Source: Tubulanus polymorphus
Taxonomy: Eukaryota > Nemertea > Palaeonemertea > Tubulaniformes > Tubulanidae
Length of the DNA: 64,000 bases
Direction of reading: 5' to 3'
Assembly: GCF_964204645.1 (NCBI RefSeq)
Contig: NC_134026.1
Coordinates: forward strand, 13,792,450-13,856,449
Positions 53,588 to 64,000 of this stretch are shown here, in pieces. The number at the start of each line of letters is the position of its first letter. Within the stretch, counting starts at the first letter, position 1. Under the pieces are notes generated by a model. It saw only the letters and a program-made list of their open reading frames with translations. It was not told where the DNA came from and did no database searches. Made by a program: the position numbers and the translations under genes.

Positions 53588-55600
53588 TTAAGGTTGCCTG
53601 AGTATATAAACTTTCTTAAGGAATTTCGAAAGGTTTGAAAAATCATTGTTATTACGCATTAGAATAGAAAATTTCGCTGTATTTGGGTTGTTCCGGTATC
53701 TCGAGTTGATATATTCTAACCTAAGGTTATCATAAAACGGACATATCAAAACGATATGATATTCGTCTCCAACTGCATTAATATTACACCGGGAGCATGT
53801 GCGGTGAGCATACGGTAATGGGGGTCTCGTCCATCTACCAGTCTCCACTTTTAAATCATGACTTGAACACCTAAATCTTGCTATAGTAGTTCTAATAAAT
53901 TTTGACATGTCCAGATATGGCTCATACATGATAGTCATTTTATAGTCCCGATAGTATAACGCTTTCTTAGACGTAGATATTGCGTTAAACCAATTTTTAC
54001 AATAAATATCTTTCATACGTTGTTCGACTGAACGGATAAACCAGAATTCGTTTTCTACCCTCTGATTAATCCAGAATTCCCCATATCCCAGGCTATTCAA
54101 CAGATCCCTAACTTTTGATGCCCAATTTACTATGTTAAGTGAACCTTGACACTCGGTGAACATGAAATCATAAACTCTTTTTGCAAATTTTTCAAGTTTT
54201 GATTTAGTGATCTTTAGCCAGTATTTCAGTACCTGTAGTCGCTGGTTAATAAACAGTGGATATTCACCTAATTCCCCATACACAAAAAAGTCCGGTGTGG
54301 TCTGTTTTACACCCAGTAGAGATTTATAGAATTTAAGAACAATGCGCCCCAATTTCTTCTCTACCTGAAACCCCCATATTTGACATCCATAGTTTAAGAC
54401 CGGTACAACCATGGCGTTAAAGAACTTGAGTGCTAAGCGTGTTGCTATGTTTGGGTAGCGTAAAAGATATTTGCGAAATGTGAAATACGCTGCTTTTCCA
54501 TTATTTGCTAGCGAGTCTATAGTTTGAGTAAATTTTCCATTAAAATTTAATACCAAGCCTAGGTATTTGAAATGACTCACACATTCAAGTACTCGACCGT
54601 TAATTGTCCATTTATATAACCGAGTTTAAGCAGATTTCCTAAATATAACTATTTTTGTTTTATCATAATTTATCTTAATATGTTTGGTTTCACAATAGAT
54701 ATAAACATTATCGAGCGCCACTTGAAGAGAGTCAGGAGAATCAGCCAGCACTACCGTGTCATCAGCATGTATGAGTAATAATAGTTTCAGAGTTCCCATA
54801 TCAATTCCCTCATAATTTCCGGATTTCACACAGCTTTCCATATCATTGATAAAGAGACTAAAAAGTAAAGGTGATAGACATTCACCCTGTCTGACCTCTG
54901 TGTCACAAATGAAATAATCAGAGTAATGGTTTTGATATCTTACACGTTATTTTGTGGACATATACATAGATTTGATAATACATAATATTTTACCCGAGAT
55001 CCCACTCACAGAGAGTTGTTGTAGCAATAACGAGCGGTCAACCAAATCAAACGCCTTCGAAAAATCAATGAAGGCCGCGTATAGTTTGCAATTCTTGTTT
55101 AACAGGTGATTTATAACCGAATTCAATACAAATATTTGGTCCGTTGTACTATAAGTTGGCCTTAAGCCAGCTTGCGCCTCCGATAGAACAGAGTATGCCT
55201 CACACCATGAAGTTAATCTAGTATTCAAAATTATTGAGAAGAGTTTGCCAAATACCGACAAGATGGTTATGCCCCTGTAATTATTTGCTGAATTGTTTGA
55301 ACCACCCTTGTGTAGTGGAACAATATAGCCAGTGGTTCATGATTCGGGATAGCGACCACTATCTAATATAATATTAAAAAGAATAGTAAGTTGAGTAACA
55401 ATTGGGTTGCCACCAGCGATAAATACCTCGCCTTTTATACCATCTATTCCTGCAGATTTATTTCTTTTTAGCAATTTAAATGCTCTATTAACCTCCTCCA
55501 ATGTGATTTGCTGATCAAGTATGTGATCAGATACTTCGATATCAACATCCAGTGGAGGGCGATCTTCATACGAGATACTAATAATAATGTATATTTAGAA
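53588..55600 (-). pseudogene. LINE (non-LTR retrotransposon) ORF2, 5'-truncated
   Basis: Minus-strand reverse transcriptase in several frames: EEVNRAFKLLKRNKSAGIDG (about 55480), SVFGKLFSIILNTRL, AQAGLRPTYSTTDQIF, YAAFIDFSKAFDLVDRSLLL (first catalytic Asp), and the catalytic box LIHADDTVVLADS (about 54770), where the usual Tyr/Phe is His. Then FKYLGLVLNFNGKF, NYGCQIWGF and a C-terminal Cys/His motif CSRCNINAVGDEYHIVLICP. The C-terminal 330 residues (54580-53588) are one intact frame. Frame breaks lie at about 55.35, 54.94 and 54.6 kb. The endonuclease domain is missing, as usual for 5'-truncated copies. Confidence 0.9.
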
Positions 55601-57880
55601 ATTATCGCGAGGTACAACACCGGATTTAATTCGTCTGCAAAATAAATGTACATACAGTTAATATTTCAAATCGAATCAAATTTCGAATCGTAGCGAGCAG
55701 AATTTTGAAATAGGGTTTCATAAAAATGTTTCCTACATTTTTCACGAAAATGAAATCGGGAAAATTTCTATTTTTATCAGCCAATCAGGAAGTTGAGTCT
55801 TCCCTGTGATTGGTTTATCTGAAAATATCAGCAGCTGTTCACGTGAATTGTCGTGATTTCATTACTGGCGCTTTTGCGCATGACGTCATGTATCAACACG
55901 CGACAATACTTCCGCGTTCGCTACGTGTTCGCTGATTGGCCCATTTACTGGGAAATTCCACAGTAGCCTAATGTGGTTTGTTACAAGCGCTGTGATTGGC
56001 CCGACCCGATTCTGGCACGGCTTTAGTTTAGTGGGTTCGAATCCCTTGACGGGTGAAGATGATGGATCCTATCAATCTCTATTGAAACAAATAAGTTTCC
56101 CGGTTGGGCAGCCGCGGATATCTACCGGAAGTGTTCCGGTTCGATATTTCGAGGTTTCTTTGAATTTTGGAGTGATATTGAAATCCGGTAAATACCGGCA
56201 GTAGATTGTGAAAACCCATTGCATGATATTTGTATTACTTAATCAACGAGAAGCGTCTGGGCCGCGCCCGGAGTTTTCACGATTCAAGTAGCGTAATAGC
56301 CTACTTCTTCGTGTTCGTCCACCTCAATTTTCACTCCGCCGATCTCTGACACGGCTCTGTCGCCGTCGGCGCTGTGATTGCACTTTCGTACCACCAACAT
56401 TTTTTATCTTTATATCAGGGAGGTCTGGAGAATAAAAAAGGCAAAATTTGGATATCACATAGGCCTAATTTGGGGCCTGGTTTCATCGAATAAGTCGACT
56501 ATGGTCGTTACGTTTCCGTACTAATTACAACCTAAAACAGTCTGAACAATTTTGTCACAATCAACATTTCGTTTACAGAAATCAGCAAGTGTTCACGTGA
56601 ACCCGCGGTATCGTCTACTGTTTTACTTCCGGTTTTTTTAAGATTTAGAATTGTATTTCAAGATCGATTTCTATGAAATCTTTAGTTGATTTGGTGTTTG
56701 GGAGGAATTTTTATTTGCTCTATAGAAAATTCATCCTTGACAATTGCGCAAAGTTCGCGAAAAAATAGCTTTTCCCAAATCCATCGGGTGTATGACTTTG
56801 ATATGCCAATTAGCCATGTGCTCGAATAACAAATTCAATCAAATTTTATTCTGCCAAAAATGTTAAATCCAATTCATTTTTAGCCCACTTGGGACTTTAG
56901 TCCCAGCGGGCTATTGCGTTCACTTTTCGTCCGTCGTCCGTCCGTCCGTAGACGGAATCCAGTTATTTTGGGAAGTTTTAATAATAATAATAATTGTCAT
57001 TTATCACGCGCAAGTATCCTTTGACAGTTCAAATGCGCTCTCCGAGAGTTAATGCTATGCTGCATGGAACAAAGTTGTTTTGAGATGGGTCTTGAAGCTA
57101 TTGAGGTCGAGAGATAACTATCTAGATAGTTCGTGAGAGTTCCAAAGTTTTGAAGACGCTTCAAGGTAATGTCTTGATATTTGGTTTTAACATGTATCTA
57201 CCCTAGACACATCTTCAGGCCAAAAACTGGCCCTGTCAGATTCAAGATGGCCGACTGGCAGCCATTGTTGTTCGCCAAAATCAGCACTTTGTACACATTT
57301 TTGAAGTTTTCGAGGGACATTGAAGACATCAATAACCTTGATCATTCGTATATATTTGTATCCCCCAATGGCCCATCGGCATGAGAAATGGGTCTATCGG
57401 ACTCAAGATGGCCGTCCTGTGACCTTTTTTGTTCCCAAAATGTCAATTTTGGCCTGAATTCTGAGTCCTGTAGCTTCCTTATGGTTTGCCATTTTTCATT
57501 GCAATTTGTAATGGGTATTCTTTGGAAAGGGATCTTTTATATCCGAGAGGGTATTTTTGACCACGCAATTATGACGCAATTGGCGGCCATCTTGGGGTCA
57601 TCAGTACTCATTCGTAGGTGGAAAAAAGTTTTTCCACATCATATTGATACTTAAGCATATTTTAATATCACAATCAATTGGAAAGTTGTAGCTCATGACA
57701 TGGTCTATGATCTGGGGGAGTTTCAAGCTCATTGGTTTTTGTATATGGCCACCAGGGGGCGTTGAACAATACAATAACTTAGTATTTCTATATTACATTC
57801 GTTCCTGCTGTCTGTGTTAACACACGCTTGTACTATGTAAATGATATTGAGCAGGGAGTGTATATTGATATATATATAAC
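55601..57880. other. Repeat-rich non-coding stretch
   Basis: At about 56030 a B-box-like GGGTTCGAATCCC follows CACGGCTTTAGTTTAGT, a possible tRNA-derived SINE head. At 56882-56913 AGCCC-ACTT-GGGACTTTAGTCCC-AGC-GGGCT forms a nested hairpin that begins a GTCCGTC-rich repeat terminus. From 57.2 to 57.6 kb the phrase TCAAGATGGCCG occurs twice with related flanks, suggesting a diverged internal duplication. No gene seen. Confidence 0.45.
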
Positions 57881-57914
57881 CCACAGATTACATCATTTTT
57901 AAAAAGCAAATCTG

Positions 57915-58260
57915 ACAGGCTGGCCATTGTGCCCCTTGGGGCACTATGCCCGCGATGATAATTGTCCTGCGAAGGGTAAGACTTGTAACAAATGTCAGAT
58001 GGTAGGACATTTCGGAACTGTGTGCAAAACAGGCAAGAAATTTGACAATGCGAAGGGTAGTAGGCCCAAGTCTAAGTGGGGTAAAACTGGAAAGTTTGTG
58101 AGAACTGTACGAAACAATGATGAAAGCGACGATGATTATACATTTACAGTTAGTGATAACGTAAACAACATCGGTGAAAGCTCGTGTTGCACTGATGTAA
58201 TTATGGTGTCCGTACCACAGTGTTAGTGGATAGCGGTGCTACATGCGTCCCTAGTAGGTC
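57915..58260 (+). pseudogene. gag: Ty3/Gypsy gag zinc knuckles and protease start
   Basis: The plus-strand frame holds a degenerate first knuckle (CPLGHYARDDNC) and a full second knuckle (CNKCQMVGHFGTVC), a basic and then acidic linker, and, after one frameshift near 58215, the protease active site VLVDSGATC (about 58222-58248). The fragment stops there. It probably belongs to the same element as the integrase at 59.25-60.05 kb, with RT and RNase H deleted or replaced. Confidence 0.8.
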
Positions 58261-58261
58261 T

Positions 58262-59244
58262 GCTTTCTCAAGACTGCGGGCCTCTTTTATAGAAAAGATC
58301 GGCATTCCTAGAATGCCGACTCTCCCGTTCGACTTTTGGCAAGGAGCAGCAACCTAGCTGTCATGACGGTTTTGGACATGTAGAATTAGCCTTAATGATT
58401 CGCTAATCTAAAATTATTTGAGAAACTGATTTGCCAAAGTAACTTTTCTTTCCAACCCTCCTGTCATGACGCGCTTTGATTTACTCACTCCTTGCTTATC
58501 ATTGTTGAGAGAGCAGCTATTCTCTACGAGTTACCAACAGACATGTACACCAACAGAAACTTTAGAGAGCTAGTATTGATATTTGCCACAATTAAACTTC
58601 CATAAAACTTAAGCCATTATAAGGTCTTGTCCTTAATTAACATCCAGGATACTTAATTTAGATATATTTTCAAAACTTAGTTTTCACCTAGATTATGGAA
58701 CAAACTCATCGTTTCTTTTTCCAATCAACAATAGTAAACTTTTGATTCAGAAATACAATGTAATTAACTATCAAATCTAAAATCATTCTATACTCATTAT
58801 ACCAATTTTCATTTATAATTTAACTAATTCTATTATAATACAGGATAAAGCAAAACAACAATGTCTTCCTATACTTCCGGTTCTTCCTTTTATAGAAAGT
58901 AGTCGGGAGTATCAAGAAGTAACAGCGAGATCCCTGCACAAACCACATTATCAAAGCACCTCATTGTTCCGACCCAACCAATTACAGTTCCGTCTATTCT
59001 TAAGTTTAAAAATAATTCTGAATGTTTGCCAGATATCGCAGCACAAGAACCGAGAAAGAATTATTTTTGCACCTGGCTGATTTATTGTCAGCGCTGATAG
59101 ATCAAAGCATCAAACAACAACTTGCACAATTTTATACTACATCGTTTGTTGTCTGATACCCATAAAGAAACCACCAACACAAACAAAAACCAACATTACA
59201 AACATTTTTTAGTTACTACGGAATCTTGCTGCGGATCAGTAGGT
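58262..59244. other. Unassigned sequence between Gypsy gag and integrase
   Basis: No RT or RNase H motifs are readable in any frame. The region is AT-rich and without clear repeats, so it is not simply the missing pol. Confidence 0.45.
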
Positions 59245-60050
59245 ACATTGAACTGGATATTATGTATTCAACTAAAACTGATAAAATATGTAACAGCAGG
59301 CGCGGATCCAGACTATCGCACATGCAGCACGTGCGGTAGTCTCAGTTTTCAAATGCCCTTGAAAAAAAAGTAAATAAAAGGGCACACAATTTGTGCGCCA
59401 TAAAAAAATAATTGCTTTTCTGTACTAGGCCTAAAGCAAAATGCGAATGAAATAGATTGCCCAAAATCATAAAAGGCAATATAAGGCATTTTTTTACTCA
59501 AAAGGGCACTATTCTAAAAGAGACATTATTGATGCTCTATAAATTTAATCGAAAAAGGGCAAATTTCGCCAAAAATCTAAAAAAGGCACAAGCAAATTGA
59601 ATGTGAAGGCAAAGTTAGTGGCGATACCAATGAATGGCACTCAAACTCGCTCGCTGGGCATTAATACTGGCCCTTTTCAAAGTTGGTGCCCTTTTTTCAC
59701 TGTGCGGTAGTCACTGTATGGCCCTGGATCCGCGCCTGAACAGGTTAGATAGGATGTTCTCTGTTCAGGGTTATCCAGAGTTTATGAAGGCCAATAATGG
59801 TCCTCAGTTTATTTCAGTTGAGTTTGATAATTATATGTTTAGAAACGGTATTAAACGTAAGGGTACAATTCCTCTGTGGCCTCAAGCGAATGGAGAAGTG
59901 GAGCGTCAGAACAGATCGCTTCTAAAGGCTATGAGAATCGCACACTCCGAGGGTAAAAACTGGCGTGAAGAGATTTATACATTCTTGCTGGCTTATAGGT
60001 CAACATCTCATTCAACCACTGGTCATGTGACGAGCCCAATAAATGATTGC
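59245..60050 (+). pseudogene. pol: Ty3/Gypsy integrase fragment split by a MITE
   Basis: Before the MITE the frame reads RYIELDIMYSTKTDKICN. After it RLDRMFSVQGYPEFMKANNG continues in the same frame once one copy of the AACAG duplication is removed. The second catalytic position is NNGPQF in place of the usual DNGPQF, and the Glu motif NGEVERQNRSLLKAM is intact. The frame ends after LAYRSTSHSTTGH with a stop at 60054-60056. The Asp-to-Asn change would itself inactivate the enzyme. Confidence 0.8.
59297..59738. mobile_element. MITE, CAGGSGCGGATCCAG family, copy 3 (442 bp)
   Basis: Perfect 15-bp inverted ends CAGGCGCGGATCCAG / CTGGATCCGCGCCTG, with a 5-bp duplication AACAG (59292-59296, 59739-59743). 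The interior shares runs of AAAGGGCA/AAAAGGCA-type sequence with copy 2. No coding capacity. Confidence 0.93.
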
Positions 60051-60410
60051 GCATAGATTCGGCCTCTCAGCATTTAGCACAGCAGTTCCGAGAAGTGTTA
60101 AGACCGATCAGCGCGCGCTAAAACCGGTGCTAGTACGATCAATATCTACAGGTATATACGTGTTCAGTATTACACAGCGAGTACCAGTATGTTGATCGAG
60201 CGTCGTCGTAGCAACGCGCTATACAGCGGCTTGAACTAGCGAGTAACGTTAATTATCTTTTAACCAAATTAGAGCACTTATAACCATCGGAATCAAATAT
60301 AAACCAAGCTGCACCATCTACATCAAGTAGAGAATACCTGTGTGAAATTACAGAATTGTCGGTCCACACAAACAGCTTAAATCGTGTCATAAAGAAACAT
60401 CCACAGACGG

Positions 60411-60735
60411 ACGGACAGACCGACCGACCGACCGACCGACCGACCGACCGACCGACCGACCGACCGACCGACCGACCGACCGACCGACCGACCGACCGAC
60501 CGACCGACCGACCGACCGACCGACCGACCGACCGACCGACCGACCGACCGACCGACCGACCGACCGACCGACCGACCGACCGACCGACCGACCGACCGAC
60601 CGACCGACCGACCGACCGACCGACCGACCGACCGACCGACCGACCGACCGACCGACCGACCGACCGACCGACAGACACGACAGACACGACAGACACGACA
60701 GACACGACAGACACGACAGACAGACAGACAGACAC
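60411..60735. repeat. (GACC)n tetranucleotide tract followed by AGACACGAC repeats
   Basis: About 64 tandem GACC units (60416-60671), then five AGACACGAC units and a short AGAC run. Because the period is not a multiple of three, all frames on both strands stay open, giving long spurious frames (PTDR or SVGR repeats); none is a gene. Confidence 0.97.
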
Positions 60736-60739
60736 GACG

Positions 60740-62190
60740 ACGATGCCATAGATGGGTTCGTCTGACGACGAAACCCATCAATAAAACTATATTTTGAACG
60801 GTATTCCTGGAATTTTACAATCCAAGGTCGCAATCAATGTCCGATTAGCAAAGTTGTCTGAGCATGGCTGCGCCATATCCAGAATCAAATTGTTAAATCC
60901 GATGTAATAAAATATTTTTAATGATGTTGATCTCAGTGCCGACATCACGAATTGATTGAAATAAGAAAAAAAAAATATTTACGAGAATGGACAGTTTGGT
61001 AGTCGGTCGGCCGCATGTGTTTTTGAAAAAAGTAATTTCACCTGAAATTTTGAAAAAGGGTCTGTAGGCAATTAAATTTTATTCTACAAATGAATATTTG
61101 TTACAACGGAATATCGGGATTTCTTTTGGCGTGGCCGTATTGTTATTTGTTTGAGAATTTGTATTTTGAATTCTAATTACGTGAGAATTTGTATCTATTA
61201 CTATTTGTCTGAGAATTTGTATGTTGTTTACTATTTTTCTGGGAATTCGTATCTAGCCTGCAACAGATGTAAAGAGAATCTGCTGCCGTACTTAGTGTTG
61301 TCAGGGCTGCAGATGGAAGGGTGTCTTCTGTTTTCAATTTTTTTGGTGTAAGCATTTGATTTTTCATTATGTGGTCTCTTCTTCCTTTCTTATAAATATA
61401 TGGATTAAACACGTAATATATGGATAAAACCATGTCATTTAAATTCGCTCCATTAGTATAGTAATAGGCTCAGCCTATGTTTGGTCGAGACCGAGAACGA
61501 AAAAGTGATCCTGATTTATTACTTGTATTCTTTTCTCGAATATCAGACGTTGTTACGGTCTCTTACAACGAGAAGGAACAAAGGCTATTTCAAAAGATAC
61601 AAAGTTTCTAAGATACTATTTTAGTCCATTTTCAATGACATCTCTAAACTCACCGATTTGAAGTTCTCATTTTCACCATGGATGACGTCAAGTTTTTCAG
61701 CTAGTGTCAGACTGGGAAAGAGACATTGTGTTGATTCAGTTGTTGCAGATCGTTGCTGTTGGGCCAGTATGTGTCACTACCTATTTGTGGTATGTTGGCA
61801 TGCGGAAGTGCTACGCGTTGATGCTAGCAGTCAATGTCGTTTACATTGAGTCTGAGAAGCACTGCAAATTTGTTAGATCATGGCCCAATACGACGGTCAG
61901 CATATTATTTCTGATTGATTTAGGTTGGTACGGTTTTTCCTGTTATTATAGTTTGGAATTGTGTATTTTAGTCAATCACTGTGACGATGAATCCTTAATG
62001 AGGATTGAATTCAGTGAATAAACAAGACAATTCGATACTACGTATCTATGTCCCCCGCGATAGCCAGTATAGAATGAATGACCCCTGAAGACACTGATAT
62101 TTGGTATAGAAAAATGATGAGTGTATCCAGGGATAACCATACTATGAAATATCATTTTCCTGCTATGAATGGTTATTTAAGAATTGAGTT
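60740..62190. other. Non-coding stretch with a short tandem repeat
   Basis: At about 61150-61255 the phrase GAGAATTTGTAT (one copy GGGAATTCGTAT) recurs four times at 30-40-bp spacing. Frames at 61658-62021 have no recognisable domains. Confidence 0.4.
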
Positions 62191-62194
62191 TACA

Positions 62195-62910
62195 GGGTTT
62201 TAGGCAAACGACGTCTACCAACCTTGACCTTTGACCCTAGAACTGCAAAATCACTAATGCACATCCTCTTCCCAGGGGTAATCATACTATGAAATAGCAT
62301 TGTTCCGTTATCAATGGTTCTTCTTGAATCGTTTTTACAAGCTTTCATATGAATGATATCTAGTGACCTTGACCTTTTCCCCAAAATCAATAGGGCACAT
62401 CCTCTCCCTAGGGGTAATCATATGATGTAATATCGTTGTATTGCTATCAACAGTTCTTTCTGAATCACATTCACGACACAAGGTTTCACGTGAATGACCT
62501 GAAGTGACCTTGACCTTTGATCCCAGAATCAATAGGGCACATCCTCTCCCTCGGGGTAATCATTCTACGTAATATCATGGTCCTGCTATCAACGGTTCTT
62601 CTTGAATGACGTTCACAAGGTTTCACATGAATATCCTGTAGTGACCTTGACCTTTGGTCCTTGGACCCCAAAATCAATAGGGCACATCCTCTGCCTAGGG
62701 GTAATCATACTACGTTATATCATGGTCCTATAATCGACGGTTCTTCTTGAATCACGTTCACAAGGTTTTACATGAATGACCTGTAGTGACCTTGACCTTT
62801 GATCATTGGACCCAAGAATCATTAGGGCACATCCTCTCCCTAGGGGTAATCATACTGTGTAATATCATAGTCCTGCGATCAACGGTTCTTCTTGAATCGC
62901 GTTCCTACGC
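62195..62910 (+). repeat. Minisatellite, about 140-bp unit, five copies
   Basis: Units contain AGGGCACATCCTCTCCCTAG, GGGGTAATCATACTA, ATCAACGGTTCTTCTTGAAT, CACAAGGTTTCACATGAAT and TGACCTTGACCTTTG. The last motif occurs at about 62218 (variant), 62364, 62505, 62643 and 62787, setting the period at about 137-146 bp. Open frames across it on both strands are artefacts. Confidence 0.9.
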
Positions 62911-64000
62911 CGCGCGGGGAACAATAAATGAAACGAAAATACATCTGATGATTTGGTTTATTGTTGAAGTTGGATTTTGCAGTGGAGAACTACACCAGGT
63001 ATATAAAGGTCAGACACTGACGATCTGCGCGAACCAGTTACGCGATCGCGTAATGATCAGTTGCGCGAGTTGTTACTTCGCGCAGCTAGGATATTTTCAT
63101 GATCAGTTGCGCAAGGTAATTAGACCGGGTACTTCGCGCAGCTGATAGTAATGATCAGCTGCGCGAGGTTATTAGACCCGGTACGTCGTACTATCAAAGA
63201 TTTCTGTTGCAGGCGCGTATATTTTATTTTACCTCTACTTAGTGCGATGATTTTTCGGGAGAGCGGGATTTCAAGTGACAATTTTTTTCAATGGATTTCC
63301 CGACGATGACAAACAGACGAGAAAAACGACAGTTTAGCAGAGAACATTAAATACACGTATACTGATCGAGAGAAAAAGTCGAGTATTAAATAAAAATTCT
63401 GTTCATCACTAATGAAATCATACACATGTAAACACTTTGACTAAACATTATATGCGAACATTATATATAAAAATATTAAAATAACACGTTAAACGTTAAC
63501 GTTAAACACCCACAGATTGAAGAGAAAAAAGGTATCTCTTTTCATGGTCTGTAGTTAGCATTTTTTAGTTTTTGGATTCATTTATTGCGCGATGTAGGAC
63601 AAAAATGATACCTTATTTCTCATTTTTCCCCAAGTTAATTTTACACATAGCCGGCCACTTATGTATAAAGTATTCAAATAATTCTACAAACAAGTAATTT
63701 TTAGACCCGACAGCTAAGAAAATGAGTTGGCGAGCATTTCTATTTGGAATTTACTTAATTACCAGGCATGAGATGGAGGCCCTAATTTTTTTGCCATAAA
63801 TTCGTTCTCCTTCCTGCATTATATATATACATCATATTTATCATTTTGCATCAATCTAATTATTAAGATTTTCTTTTTGGTCAATAAATAAGTTATTTTC
63901 TGAAGGCACCTGGCTATAACTTGATATAGCCTGAAGGCCTGACTGGCTATAACTTGATCACTCTGAATATACACATTTATCATGAATTTCTGCCGTTAAC
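62911..64000. other. Right-end non-coding sequence with local repeats
   Basis: From 63025 to 63185 a block carrying ATGATCAGTTGCGCGAG and CTTCGCGCAGCT occurs two to three times, with TAATTAGACCGGGTAC variants between. No coding region is supported to the end of the window. Confidence 0.45.

Noticed and set aside
56015-56060. Functional tRNA gene suggested by GGGTTCGAATCCC
   Set aside because: No complete cloverleaf or acceptor stem could be drawn; at most a SINE head.
60253-60833. Long open frames (131-160 codons) with PTDR or SVGR repeats
   Set aside because: They are produced by the (GACC)n tract, which has no stop in any frame on either strand.
62190-62680. Three overlapping minus-strand frames with similar sequence
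   Set aside because: They are translations of successive minisatellite units.

Overview
The window is eukaryotic, most likely from a marine invertebrate animal. Open frames are short and split by introns, there is no operon organisation, and the sequence is crowded with metazoan-type transposable elements: Polinton/Maverick, BEL/Pao, Ty3/Gypsy, PIF/Harbinger, a MULE-type transposase gene, a LINE and several MITE families. I cannot name the phylum from sequence alone. The only convincing candidate host gene is a two-finger C2H2 zinc-finger exon at 2.0-3.0 kb. Almost everything else that codes is mobile-element protein, mostly broken by frameshifts, stops or later insertions.

Layout. 1-10.8 kb is mostly non-coding, with the zinc-finger exon and a Tc1/mariner-like non-autonomous element (4381-5175). 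10.8-13.8 kb holds a decayed partial Polinton copy. 14.76-15.28 kb is a minus-strand BEL/Pao pol fragment. 15,484-26,057 is the centrepiece: a 10.57-kb Polinton-type element with a perfect 6-bp target duplication (AGTACA) and about 385-bp terminal inverted repeats, the outer 186 bp of which is itself a near palindrome. It sits inside the 5' LTR of a plus-strand BEL/Pao element whose gag follows at 26.26-27.7 kb. The element carries a protein-primed type B DNA polymerase and C2H2 proteins on the plus strand. On the minus strand it has an HNH nuclease, two small accessory proteins, a chromodomain integrase and a cut-down packaging-type ATPase. I saw no capsid or protease gene.

27.7-34.7 kb is a PIF/Harbinger element (Myb-like ORF remnant plus HARBI1-type transposase) with a 4.5-kb Ty3/Gypsy element in an intron. 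34.7-42.6 kb carries minus-strand coding debris, including a MULE-type transposase and, further upstream on the same strand, a PHD finger plus OTU protease domain. 43.4-45.4 kb is an internally deleted Gypsy. 49.2-52.3 kb is another Gypsy pol interrupted by a foldback insertion and followed by a zinc-finger frame. 53.6-55.6 kb is a 5'-truncated LINE. 57.9-60.1 kb is a further Gypsy relic. The right end is rich in satellites: a (GACC)n tract, and a minisatellite of about 140 bp whose units repeat a nuclear-receptor-like motif.

Three MITEs of one family (termini CAGGSGCGGATCCAG, each with its own 5-bp target duplication) sit at 21.06, 38.35 and 59.30 kb. Two of them split coding frames that would be restored by exact excision, so they are young relative to their hosts. 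The strongest observations are the Polinton with hairpin-capable ends, the colinear partial copy with an in-frame integrase deletion, and the order of nested insertions that can be read from target duplications.
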